Assembly: GCF_034366625.1 (NCBI RefSeq)
Contig: NZ_JAXMIH010000015.1
Coordinates: forward strand, 1 to 64,000
Source of the DNA: Prosthecobacter sp.
Lineage (GTDB): Bacteria > Verrucomicrobiota > Verrucomicrobiia > Verrucomicrobiales > Verrucomicrobiaceae
Direction: 5' to 3'
DNA length: 64,000 nt
A program made the position numbers and the translations under genes. This document shows, one piece after another, positions 25,317 to 33,409 of this stretch (position 1 is the first letter of the stretch; every line of letters begins with the position of its first letter). A model generated the notes under the pieces. It searched no databases, was not told where the DNA came from, and saw only the letters and a program-made list of their open reading frames with translations.

Positions 25317-26282
25317 ATGTTGGTGAATAATCGTCTCCATCTCTGCCGCATTTCAGCAACCGCAGGTTCGGTGCTGCTGGCGGTGCTGTGCTTGGTGGCG
25401 GTGCTGTCGTTTCTCATCGTCTCGGCGGTGTCGGTTTCGAAACAGCATGGCGACATGCAGCAGGCGCGGCAAGGCGTGATGCGCGCACGCCAACTGGCGG
25501 AGATGGGCGTGGCGGTGGCGGCGCACCCGATGATCCAGCCGGGCGATCCGCTGCTGAGGCGAAAGGTGTCGGGCATTGAGCACTTTGACGTGATCCTCAG
25601 CACGGAGGAAAGCAGACTGAACCTGAATGCACTGCTCACTGAAGAGCGCATGCCGGTGCTGGAGCGCATTTTTACCTCATGGGGCATTTCCCCTGCGGAT
25701 GCCCAGAGCCTCGTGGCGACGCTGATGGACTGGACGGATGCGGATGATCTCAAACGCCGGCCCGATAGCGCGGAGAAACTCGATTACACCATGATGGGGC
25801 TTTCCGACCGGCCGTTGAATCGCAAACTGGTCAGCCTTGATGAAGTCGATCTGATGCTCCGTGCAGGTGAAATCCAGGCCGTCCAACCGGACTGGCGTTC
25901 TTTCTTCACCTTGAGAGGCAATGGACAATTAGATGTGAACATGGCATCCGCCGAAGTCCTCGCCGCTGCGACGGGGGCTTCGCTGGAAAATGCGCAACAG
26001 CTCGTGCAGAAGCGCAGCGGGCTGGATGAACTGCCGCAAACAACGGATGACGCTCCGCTGGAAAGTCTGGAGGAGACGCTGGCGCTGCTGGGCCTGGCCG
26101 GACAACAGGCGGCGGAGGTCACGCCCTTGCTGACGCTGCACGGTACGACGCTACGCATCGAAAGCATCGGTACGGCGGGGGATGCGCGCTGCGGCATCGC
26201 GGTGCTGGTGCGCAAGAATGAGGGAATGCCGCGCATCACCGAGTGGCGTGAATTTGCTGTGGAGGGAACGCGTCAGCTTTGA
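25317..26282 (+). CDS. gspK: Type II secretion-like minor pseudopilin GspK
   Basis: A 321-residue protein from ATG 25317; a TTG ten codons upstream is possible. The N-terminus has a short basic stretch and one hydrophobic helix (GSVLLAVLCLVAVLSFLIVSA), as in pseudopilins processed by prepilin peptidase. The following region matches GspK: EESRLNLNALLTEERMPVLERIF, then DWTDADDLKR, YTMMGLSDRPLNRKLVSLDEV and a helix-hairpin-helix-like segment (DVNMASAEVLAAATG). GspK caps the tip of the pseudopilus in type II secretion. It is the first gene of a five-gene run in which every following start lies within a few bases of the previous stop. The major pseudopilin genes are not nearby. Confidence 0.87.
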   Translation: MLVNNRLHLCRISATAGSVLLAVLCLVAVLSFLIVSAVSVSKQHGDMQQARQGVMRARQLAEMGVAVAAHPMIQPGDPLLRRKVSGIEHFDVILSTEESRLNLNALLTEERMPVLERIFTSWGISPADAQSLVATLMDWTDADDLKRRPDSAEKLDYTMMGLSDRPLNRKLVSLDEVDLMLRAGEIQAVQPDWRSFFTLRGNGQLDVNMASAEVLAAATGASLENAQQLVQKRSGLDELPQTTDDAPLESLEETLALLGLAGQQAAEVTPLLTLHGTTLRIESIGTAGDARCGIAVLVRKNEGMPRITEWREFAVEGTRQL

Positions 26283-26287
26283 CCCTC

Positions 26288-27499
26288 ATGTCGTTTCAAC
26301 GCCCATCGCTTTCAACACTCAGCTTCCCAGGTGAAGATGCCAGGGAGTCATGGGTTGCCGGTGCCGATAGTACTTGGAAGCGTGTCGAAAACGCCTCTGG
26401 CGGCGTGATGGGAGTCGAAGCCATCGCCTTTGACAGTGCGCCGTTCTGGTCTCTGAACCATGAAGCCGCACCCGATGAGGCCGTGGCGTTGCGCTGGGAG
26501 GGATTCGGCCTGACTAACGCAGGTGGATCGCGTTTGTGGGCGCACTGGCCGGTCACGCGAAAGGGAAAACAGGTGCTCGTGGGAACGGTGGCGCTGTCGG
26601 GGGAATCCTCCGGGCATGGTTGGGAGAACTTGCGTGCCGAAGGCTTTGAGCCCAGCGCCCGGATGCTGCCCCTGCCTGCGAGCGGCCTGACGGTATGGAA
26701 GGAACTGGGGCGTTATGTGGTGGCGTTCACGCGTGAGGCGAAATTGCTGCATGTGGCCGTGCTGACTTCGCGCAGCCTGGATGTGGATGCGGCTTTTGAA
26801 GTGCGTGACCTGTCCTCCGCGCTCCAAACGCACGGGTTCCTCGACGAGATCTCGGCCATCCATGTGTGGACGCGCTGCGAAACGGATTTTGCTCCGCAGC
26901 TTGCCTGTTTGTTTGAAGATGCCGCCGTCATCAAGGAACCACGGCCTGACCCACGGCTTCCTGCAGATGCCAGCGGCCTGCTGCCGGCACAAGTGGCGGT
27001 GATGCGGCAGCAAAAGCAGCAGAGGCAGAGGCAGTTGCTGCTGATGGCGACGGCAGCGATGGTTTACCTGTGCTTCTTCGGTGCCTGGTGGTTGCGCCTG
27101 CAATGGCGTGAGTCTCGTTTGAATCAAACGGACGCGAGAATGGCCGCCGCGCAGCCGGAGATCGACCTCGTGCGCGAGGCGCAGTCACACTGGCTGGAGA
27201 TGGAGGGCGCGATCAATCCCGACCTTTATCCGGTGGAGTTGTTCCATCAAATCGTGTCGCTGCTGCCGAACGAAGGCATTCGTTTGAAGGAGTTTCAAAT
27301 CGCGGACGGCAGGCTCATCGTGAGCGGCGAGGCGACGACCGTCAATCACGCGCTCGGATTCAAGGACCGGCTGGCCGCGTGTGAGCCGTTGCAGCGCTAC
27401 CATTGGAATTTCCCCGTGCCTGCGATTCGTGAGGATAACCGCGCGGAGTTTCGCGCGGAAGGAACACTTAGCGGAGGGGCTGCTCATGAAGGCCAGTGA
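26288..27499 (+). CDS. GspL/PilN-like inner-membrane assembly protein
   Basis: A 403-residue protein with a long cytoplasmic region lacking clear enzyme motifs, one membrane helix at about residues 255-275 (LLLMATAAMVYLCFFGAWWL), and a periplasmic part that starts with a coiled coil and ends in a ferredoxin-like domain (VELFHQIVSLLPNEGIRLKEF). This layout is that of GspL or fused PilM/PilN proteins, which link the secretion ATPase to the pseudopilus. ATG 26288 was chosen; a TTG at 26279 overlaps the gspK stop. The actin-like nucleotide motifs of PilM are not seen. Position between gspK and the GspM-like gene supports the call more than sequence similarity does. Confidence 0.72.
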   Translation: MSFQRPSLSTLSFPGEDARESWVAGADSTWKRVENASGGVMGVEAIAFDSAPFWSLNHEAAPDEAVALRWEGFGLTNAGGSRLWAHWPVTRKGKQVLVGTVALSGESSGHGWENLRAEGFEPSARMLPLPASGLTVWKELGRYVVAFTREAKLLHVAVLTSRSLDVDAAFEVRDLSSALQTHGFLDEISAIHVWTRCETDFAPQLACLFEDAAVIKEPRPDPRLPADASGLLPAQVAVMRQQKQQRQRQLLLMATAAMVYLCFFGAWWLRLQWRESRLNQTDARMAAAQPEIDLVREAQSHWLEMEGAINPDLYPVELFHQIVSLLPNEGIRLKEFQIADGRLIVSGEATTVNHALGFKDRLAACEPLQRYHWNFPVPAIREDNRAEFRAEGTLSGGAAHEGQ

Positions 27500-28043
27500 A
27501 CGCAGGCTGCTCATGATTCTGGGCGTCCTGGCCGCCTTGTCTGGCGGAGCCATCCTTGCGCAGCGTCTGCTGGGCCGGCAGCATGCCATTGAGCGGCGGG
27601 AACAGACGCTCGAACTGAAGCAGATGGAGGCGCAAGCGATGCTGGCCGAGGCCGGGCTTTGGAAGCAGCGTCTTGACTGGCTGCAGGTCAATCAGCCCAC
27701 GATGACGAGCGAGAGCCAGGCCAGCGAGAAATTGCTCGAAGAAATGCTGGCCGCAGCGGCCAAGCACAATCTGGTGGTGCAGAAGAAGCAGTTGCACGAA
27801 TCTTCCCGGCAGGCCTTTTTCCATGAAGTGGGGGTGACACTCACCGTCCTTGGGGATCTGCCCGATGTCTTTCGCTGGATGCATGGCCTGCTGACGCCGG
27901 AATCCTTCCAACTCGTGTCCCAGTTGAAAATTGTGCCGGATGCCAAGGACAAAACCAAAGTCATTGCCACGGTGCGCATCAACCGCCGCCACGCGCCAGC
28001 CATCACCGCCGTTGAAACGCCGAAGGAGGGGGCAGGATCATGA
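27486..28043 (+). CDS. GspM/PilO-like inner-membrane assembly protein
   Basis: A 185-residue protein from ATG 27486, overlapping the upstream gene by 14 bases. It has a short cytoplasmic start, one membrane helix (LLMILGVLAALSGGAILA), a coiled coil (residues about 30-70, RREQTLELKQMEAQAML) and a small periplasmic alpha/beta domain (HEVGVTLTVLGDLPDVFRW). This is the size and order of GspM or PilO, the partner of GspL. No catalytic motif is expected. The call rests on architecture and operon position, so a more distant coiled-coil protein cannot be excluded. Confidence 0.72.
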   Translation: MKASERRLLMILGVLAALSGGAILAQRLLGRQHAIERREQTLELKQMEAQAMLAEAGLWKQRLDWLQVNQPTMTSESQASEKLLEEMLAAAAKHNLVVQKKQLHESSRQAFFHEVGVTLTVLGDLPDVFRWMHGLLTPESFQLVSQLKIVPDAKDKTKVIATVRINRRHAPAITAVETPKEGAGS

Positions 28044-28879
28044 AGCGTGTCCTGCCCATGCTTGCCATCCTGTTCTGCGGCTTTGCATTCGCAGAGGAGA
28101 CCACGGTTTTCACCGCTCCCAAAGTGTATCCCGTGGAGCGCTATGAAACCGGCTGGGGCAAGAATCCGTTCACCTTGAAGACAGCTCCGGTGGTGGTGGA
28201 AAATGCTCCGTTTGCCAAGGATCTCGCCATCGGCACCTATTATGGTGACGCCGAAGATCCTACGGTCGTGATCGTCAATACGAAGACGAACGAACGCATC
28301 AGGCTCAAAAAAGGCCAGCCGGCTGCCAATGGGATGAAGCTCGACAGCGTGAAGCTTGGCAGCAGCCGCAAGGACATCGCCGCCGAGGTCACACTCGGTG
28401 CAGAAACGTCCGAAATCCGCTACAATGACAGCTATCTTAAACAGGTGGCCGCCGCTGAGGCGACCAAGGCGCCAGCAATTCAGCAGCAACTGCAACAGCA
28501 GCAGATGCGCCAGCCGGCTGGTGCACCCCCCCTCAGAGTTCCCATGCCACAGCCCCCTGTCCAGCCAGGCAATGCTGTTCAGCCCGGCACAGCTCGTGTG
28601 GGTGCTTCTCCCGTTCTTCCTGGCCAGCAGGGTTCCGTTCCGCAGCCCGCCTTGGCGCAACTTGGCGTGTCGCGGCCCGGAGCGGTTGATCTCGCGGTCA
28701 CGCCAGCAGTTAATAGCGTCGGCGGCAATGCGAATCTGACGGTTTCCATCGGAACGCAGCCGGGAACCATGCCTTCCTCACCTCTTGTTTCACAGGCGGC
28801 CAATCCCAATGCCTCTCCGGTGCCGGTTCGGCGCCGTTTGATCTCCCCCGTGGCCAATGCCACCGCGATTCCGCCATGA
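28040..28879 (+). CDS. GspC/PilP-like periplasmic secretion component
   Basis: A 279-residue protein with a signal sequence (VLPMLAILFCGFAFA). Residues about 30-135 form a small beta domain: ETGWGKNPFTLK, IGTYYGDAEDPTVVIVNTKT, NERIRLKKGQPAANGMKLDSV. This resembles the homology region of GspC or PilP that contacts the N0 domain of the secretin. The C-terminal 140 residues are Gln-, Pro- and Val-rich with low complexity (QQQLQQQQMRQPAGAP) and probably disordered. The gene overlaps both neighbours by four bases (ATGA) and directly precedes the secretin gene, as gspC and pilP do. The function is inferred from location and general shape. Confidence 0.62.
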   Translation: MKRVLPMLAILFCGFAFAEETTVFTAPKVYPVERYETGWGKNPFTLKTAPVVVENAPFAKDLAIGTYYGDAEDPTVVIVNTKTNERIRLKKGQPAANGMKLDSVKLGSSRKDIAAEVTLGAETSEIRYNDSYLKQVAAAEATKAPAIQQQLQQQQMRQPAGAPPLRVPMPQPPVQPGNAVQPGTARVGASPVLPGQQGSVPQPALAQLGVSRPGAVDLAVTPAVNSVGGNANLTVSIGTQPGTMPSSPLVSQAANPNASPVPVRRRLISPVANATAIPP

Positions 28880-31308
28880 ACATCCGCTCCGCCGTCATCA
28901 TGAAATCGACCTGCAAAATCGACCTGCTCTGCGCAGTCATCCTGTGCATGATCCCCGGACTCTTGGCTGCACAAAACGCCCCGGTTTCCCCGCCCCAAAT
29001 ACGACCGCCTGCAAACACGTCGGCCGCGCCAGCCGCTGCTCCGCAGCCCGCCTCCGGCAAAAATGTCATCGGCTTCACCGCCACACCTCTCGCTGAAGTC
29101 CTGGGAGAATACTATCGGGTGACGGGACGCCGTGTTCTCAAAGACCGCGGCCTCGAAAGTGCCACCGTCACCATCGAAGTACCCGGCGAGTTCAGTGATG
29201 AGGAGTACCGCTCCATCATCGAAAAGGGATTGCTCATGCACGGCTATGCGCTGGTTCCCAGTGGGGCCGATCTTTTCAAGCTTGTCGCCGCCGAGCAGGG
29301 CACCTCGCCTTCGTCGCAGGGAGTGCCAATGATTTTGCGAGCAGCCGACCTGCCTGACAATGACCAAGTGGTCTCTCATGTCATTGAACTCAGCAATCTA
29401 CAGGCTGAAGAAGCATCCACAGCTTTCCAGCAGCTCATCCCGCTGCATCCGTATGGCAAAATCCTCGCCATGTCGAATGCCCGGGCCTTGGTGATCACCG
29501 AGGCCTCCCAGACCATTCGGGCCTACCTCGATCTCGCCAAGCAGGTGGATGTGCCGCCCATGGAAACCGTCCAAAAGACCATCCACCTTGAGCGTTCAGA
29601 GGCCACCGAAGTCGTTGAGCAGCTCAACGCCTTCTTGGGCCTCGGCGGCAGTGGCGGCGGTGCGCTTCGCAGTGCTTCAGGCCAGGCACCAACGCCTGGG
29701 GGGGCTCCTGGAGCGGTGGCAGCCGGTGGGACAGCGGTTTCACTCGGCGGTGCTGCCGGGGGCGTCAGTCCCGAGGCTTCCAAACCCATCATTCAGGCCA
29801 TCACGAGGACCAACAGCCTGTTGATCGTCGCACGTCCGGTGGACATGCAGAAGATTGAACGCCTCGTGCTTGAACTCGATGCTGAGTCCACCTCCACACG
29901 GTACTTCTCGCGCAAGCTCAAGTACCTCGATCTCACCGTGTTTCTCGGCATCGCCGAAAAGGCCCTCCAGAGAAATGCCAAAGGCACTGGTCAAAGCGGC
30001 ATCCCCCAGCAGAACACCCCCGCGACGCCAACCAGCAACACTTTTGGCAACAACACCTCCAACTCTGCCTTCGGTTCCAACTCAGGAATGGGCTCCAGTC
30101 TCGGTGGTGGCTATGGTTCCGGGCAGTCGGGTTCGAACTCCTTCGGTTCAGGATCGAGCACGCCGTTGGAAGTCACCAAAAAACCCATCAGCGTGCTGAT
30201 CGGCAACACGCTGGTCATTGCCGACCCCGCCAGCTCTAAATTCTTCGCCAGCGGCCCGCCGGAACAGATCAAGGCCCTCGAAGAACTGGCCGATGAGCTG
30301 GATGTGCGCCCGCGCCAGATCCTGCTCTCCGCCATCATCGGCGAGTTCACCCTCGGCGACGATTTCAACTTTGGTCTCGACTGGATTCAAACACTCAAGC
30401 AGGCCGGTGGCGATGGTCTCGTCGGGGGTGTGCTCAACACACAAGGCACCGCCTTTGCCAATCCCTCCAACTTGAAAGACATCGCGGGATTCCTCGGCGC
30501 AGGCGGGCCTGCCTCGCTGAGCGGCCTCACCGCCTACGGTCAGATCAACAAGAACCTCAACGTCTTCCTTCAGACCCTCGAGAGCACCCGGCGCTTCCAT
30601 GTGCTGCAGAAGCCCACCATCACCGCGCTCAACCATCAGTCTGCCAGCATCTACATCGGCCAGCAGATCGCCATCGCCGGGCAGACCTATACCAACGGCG
30701 CTGCTGTGGGCGGCGGTCTCGGCTTCACCAGCACCACGCAGTACATCCCCGTGCGTCTCCAGCTCGACATCACGCCGCACATTTATAATGACAACGAGGT
30801 CATGCTCGAATTCAAACAGCAGAACAACGACGTCTCCGGCTTCACCACCATCAGCGGCAACCGCGTGCCCAACATCTCCGAGCAGGGCATGCAGAACAGT
30901 CTGATCGTCCCTGACCGCGCCACCGCCATGCTCGGCGGCCTCATCACCGAGCGTGACACCAAGAACAAGAGCGGCCTGCCGTTTCTGGTGCGCATCCCCA
31001 TTATCAAGCACCTGTTTGGCAGCACCAACACCAGCAAAGAACGGCGTGAGATGATGATCTTCGTCCAGCCACGCATCCTGCCGGATGAAACCTCCCACAT
31101 GCTGGAGCAGGCCCGCATCGGCGATGGCAGCGAGAATTTTGACAAAGCCTTCCAATTTGAAAACATGCCAGAAACCATCGTCCCGCGCGCCATCCCGGCT
31201 CGTGAAGACAAGCCCAACGACCTGCTGCCGCCGCCGACGGTGGCAACGCCCAAGAAGGGTTTGTTCGACAAGTTTAAAGGCTTGTTTAAAAGGACGAAAG
31301 CGGAGTGA
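28876..31308 (+). CDS. gspD: Type II secretion secretin GspD
   Basis: An 810-residue outer-membrane secretin. After a signal peptide (LLCAVILCMIPGLLAAQ) come an N0-like domain near residues 63-120 (NVIGFTATPLAEVLGEYY), N1 (VVSHVIELSNLQAEEAS, about 165-230), N2 (TVQKTIHLERSEATEVVEQL, from about 232) and a Gly/Ser/Asn-rich insert near 375-430. The secretin core spans about 479-736: ILLSAIIGEFTLGDDFNFG, VLQKPTITALNHQSASIYIG, and VPDRATAMLGGLITERDT followed by LVRIPIIKHLFGS. The last 70 residues are basic and may bind pilotin or peptidoglycan. It closes the operon. The Gly/Ser insert within an N domain is longer than in Proteobacterial GspD. Symbol by homology; a type IV pilus role is less likely given GspK. 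Confidence 0.93.
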   Translation: MNIRSAVIMKSTCKIDLLCAVILCMIPGLLAAQNAPVSPPQIRPPANTSAAPAAAPQPASGKNVIGFTATPLAEVLGEYYRVTGRRVLKDRGLESATVTIEVPGEFSDEEYRSIIEKGLLMHGYALVPSGADLFKLVAAEQGTSPSSQGVPMILRAADLPDNDQVVSHVIELSNLQAEEASTAFQQLIPLHPYGKILAMSNARALVITEASQTIRAYLDLAKQVDVPPMETVQKTIHLERSEATEVVEQLNAFLGLGGSGGGALRSASGQAPTPGGAPGAVAAGGTAVSLGGAAGGVSPEASKPIIQAITRTNSLLIVARPVDMQKIERLVLELDAESTSTRYFSRKLKYLDLTVFLGIAEKALQRNAKGTGQSGIPQQNTPATPTSNTFGNNTSNSAFGSNSGMGSSLGGGYGSGQSGSNSFGSGSSTPLEVTKKPISVLIGNTLVIADPASSKFFASGPPEQIKALEELADELDVRPRQILLSAIIGEFTLGDDFNFGLDWIQTLKQAGGDGLVGGVLNTQGTAFANPSNLKDIAGFLGAGGPASLSGLTAYGQINKNLNVFLQTLESTRRFHVLQKPTITALNHQSASIYIGQQIAIAGQTYTNGAAVGGGLGFTSTTQYIPVRLQLDITPHIYNDNEVMLEFKQQNNDVSGFTTISGNRVPNISEQGMQNSLIVPDRATAMLGGLITERDTKNKSGLPFLVRIPIIKHLFGSTNTSKERREMMIFVQPRILPDETSHMLEQARIGDGSENFDKAFQFENMPETIVPRAIPAREDKPNDLLPPPTVATPKKGLFDKFKGLFKRTKAE

Positions 31309-31331
31309 TTCGTTTTCGCCGGCTCCTTGCC

Positions 31332-31362
31332 GCCTGTGTTTGCGGAGCACGAAGCTCCAGGC
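31332..31362. terminator. Imperfect stem-loop between convergent genes after gspD
   Basis: GGAGC (31344-31348) pairs with GCTCC (31354-31358), and the outer arms GCCTG (31332-31336) and CAGGC (31358-31362) could extend it with a bulge. There is no T-run. It lies between convergent genes and may act as a weak or factor-assisted terminator. Confidence 0.3.
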
Positions 31363-31387
31363 ACCAGCGGAAAGCAGACCGGTCACC

Positions 31388-31729
31388 TCATGCAACGAGC
31401 AGTGCCGCCACCAGATTCTCGCCATAAGGCGCGGCACCTTGGTAAATCACCCGCACGGATTTGCCATGCAGCAGGGCTTCACGCGCCACTTCATAGGCCC
31501 ACATTGGCCAGGCGCTTGCCCAGCCGTCACCCGAGTTGAACTGGACATACAAGGTTCCGTTCACCATGCACCCGGCGTGTACAATGGTGCCAACCAGGGA
31601 ATCCAGCTTCGCTTCTTTCAGTTTCTTCGACCTCTCGGTCGCCAGCTTGCTTCCCTTGTCTGCGGTTGGAAAAGAACCACTGAAGACCTTCTCAACCATT
31701 GCCGCTGCCTTGGATAATTTTTTGCTCAT
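31388..31729 (-). CDS. Conserved-looking small hypothetical protein
   Basis: A 113-residue protein without signal peptide or membrane helix. The first 45 residues are basic (KLSKAAAMVEKVFSG, ERSKKLKEAKLDSLVG). The rest is beta-like: GTIVHAGCMVNGTLYVQFN, then GDGWASAWPMWAYEVAREA and GKSVRVIYQG. I do not recognise it. Such a compact globular sequence with normal amino-acid use is likely to be a real gene. It is transcribed away from the polysaccharide cluster and converges with the secretin gene. A possible operator lies 55-71 bases upstream. Confidence 0.65.
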   Translation of the reverse strand: MSKKLSKAAAMVEKVFSGSFPTADKGSKLATERSKKLKEAKLDSLVGTIVHAGCMVNGTLYVQFNSGDGWASAWPMWAYEVAREALLHGKSVRVIYQGAAPYGENLVAALLVA

Positions 31730-31784
31730 GCGTTGGAATTATCTTTTTCGTCGTCCCGCAGCAAGGCAAAAGGGAGGCTTTAAT

Positions 31785-31800
31785 GTGACAAAACCGTCAC
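31785..31800. promoter_or_regulatory. Short inverted repeat upstream of the small hypothetical gene
   Basis: GTGAC (31785-31789) and GTCAC (31796-31800) form an inverted repeat with a six-base centre. On the minus strand it overlaps TTGTCA, a good -35-like hexamer, for the gene at 31388-31729. This would fit an operator, but no matching -10 hexamer stands out. Confidence 0.3.
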
Positions 31801-31874
31801 GTAATCTCAAGCGTCGCCATAATCTGACATGTGTCTGTGCATGCAAAGCTGGTCATATGTCAGCCGACCGGCTT

Positions 31875-33281
31875 TCAGCATGACTTGGCATGGAAGGAAA
31901 AGACGTGCAGGAAGGTCCGGGCGATGATCTGTAGATCGAGGTAGAACGACCAGTTCTGGCAGTACTCAATGTCGGAGGTGACGCGATGTTTGATCTCACT
32001 GGCATGATCCACCGGGCCACGCTGGCCGCGAACCTGCGCAAGGCCGGTCACACCTGGTTTCACGGTGTGGCGCAGTGCATACTGGCTGCACTCCAGAGTG
32101 AAGATCGCGTCATGCTCGGCCATGTGAGGACGGGGACCAACGACGGACATGTTCCCCAGCAGCACGTTCAAGAACTGCGGCATCTCATCAATGCTGAGCT
32201 TCCGCAAGAGGGCACCACACTTGAAGATACGCGTATCGTTGGGACGAGCCTGGACGCTTTCCGAGCCATGATTGACATTCATGGTGCGGAATTTGTAGAT
32301 CTGGAACATCTGGCTGTCGGCCCCAGAACGTGACTGCCTGAAGAAAAGCGGGCCGGGTGAAAACAGCCGGTGCAGGAGCCAGACACCGGCACACAGGAAT
32401 GGAAGAACGAAAACCACCACTGGCAGGCTGATGGACACATCGAGCAGACGCTTCAGGAAACGATGTGCAGGGCTGACCAGCGGATGCTTGTGCAGGCTGA
32501 CGAGCTTCATCTGCGAATATTCGGTGAGCTGCACCGATCCCATGTCACCCACGATCGGCAGCAGATCCACGGCCAGATGCGTGCCGTGGGATTCGGCGAT
32601 CTGCCGGATCTTCTCAGTGCGAGCGGCGTCCGTGGGCAGGCGCCAGATGAGCAGATTGGGGCGTCCACGCTTGATGGCTTCTTCAAGACGATGCTCGAGG
32701 AACGTTTCGTGGCAGGCATCAGCTTCGGTGGCAAGAACCTCGCAGAGGTGGATGCCAAGCATCGTCTTGTTGGAGAACCATTGCCTTGTCGCGTCTTCTC
32801 CGGTTTCATCGCAAACCACCAGAATGCGCAGCCGGGGCTGGATGCGTTTGCCCATGATCTTGAGCAGTTGCAAAAACACGATTTTTCCGGTCCAGAGACA
32901 CGGGCCAAGCAGGGCGAGGAAGAACAGCAGCAGCTTGCGTGAAACTTGGTAGTCGCGCCAAAGCGCGAGATAAATGAACAGGGTGAGTGCTAGGAAAAGC
33001 AGTTGGGCGGCGCAGATGCGGAAGGAACGCCCGTTCAGCAGTTGATACATATAATGTCCCTCGCGCAACCAGATGACCGTGTGCAGCACGAGCCCACAGA
33101 GGCTCAAGCTCAGGAGAATACCTTCTTTGACCGGTGGTACCCACGTTAGGTCAAAAGTGTGAGGGGGGATCAGTTGGGAGAAGATGAATGCTGCCAAAAA
33201 GGCACCGGCCACGGAAATGATGTCCACGAGGACGAAAAAGGGCGTCCATCCACGAACTCGTTGGCTTAGGGAGTCTTGCAT
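31875..33281 (-). CDS. Undecaprenyl-phosphate sugar-1-phosphate transferase (WcaJ/PssE-type initiating enzyme)
   Basis: A 468-residue membrane protein. ATG 33281, preceded by a GGAAGAA-like site, was preferred to a TTG at 33338. The N-terminal half has four membrane helices (FVLVDIISVAGAFLAAFIF and others) and a CoA-binding-like Rossmann domain (RLRILVVCDETGED). The C-terminal catalytic half is typical of polyprenyl glycosylphosphotransferases: one re-entrant helix (LLDVSISLPVVVFVLPFLC), GPLFFRQSRSG, IYKFRTMNV, LRKLSIDEMPQFLNVLLG, SVVGPRPHM and KPGVTGLAQVRGQRG. It transfers a sugar phosphate, commonly glucose or galactose, to undecaprenyl phosphate and starts repeat-unit synthesis. On the minus strand next to the ligase/polymerase gene and upstream of the main glycosyltransferase run. 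Confidence 0.93.
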   Translation of the reverse strand: MQDSLSQRVRGWTPFFVLVDIISVAGAFLAAFIFSQLIPPHTFDLTWVPPVKEGILLSLSLCGLVLHTVIWLREGHYMYQLLNGRSFRICAAQLLFLALTLFIYLALWRDYQVSRKLLLFFLALLGPCLWTGKIVFLQLLKIMGKRIQPRLRILVVCDETGEDATRQWFSNKTMLGIHLCEVLATEADACHETFLEHRLEEAIKRGRPNLLIWRLPTDAARTEKIRQIAESHGTHLAVDLLPIVGDMGSVQLTEYSQMKLVSLHKHPLVSPAHRFLKRLLDVSISLPVVVFVLPFLCAGVWLLHRLFSPGPLFFRQSRSGADSQMFQIYKFRTMNVNHGSESVQARPNDTRIFKCGALLRKLSIDEMPQFLNVLLGNMSVVGPRPHMAEHDAIFTLECSQYALRHTVKPGVTGLAQVRGQRGPVDHASEIKHRVTSDIEYCQNWSFYLDLQIIARTFLHVFSFHAKSC

Positions 33282-33409
33282 TTGGAATATTCTTCCATAC
33301 CAGCAATAAACTCCAGAATTACAGGCCTTAGATTCCAATCAGTAATGCCTTAGGCCGCGCTCAGACACATGGAAGCCGCTTCGTTGCCTCCAAACCAAAC
33401 CAAGCCTTG

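Noticed and set aside
30148-31437. Long minus-strand frame opposite the secretin gene
   Set aside because: Covers the strongly conserved secretin core on the plus strand and has no motif of its own.
31784-31801. Possible CRP binding site (TGTGA and TCAC halves)
   Set aside because: The spacer is eight bases, not the six needed for a CRP-like site; only a generic inverted repeat is claimed.
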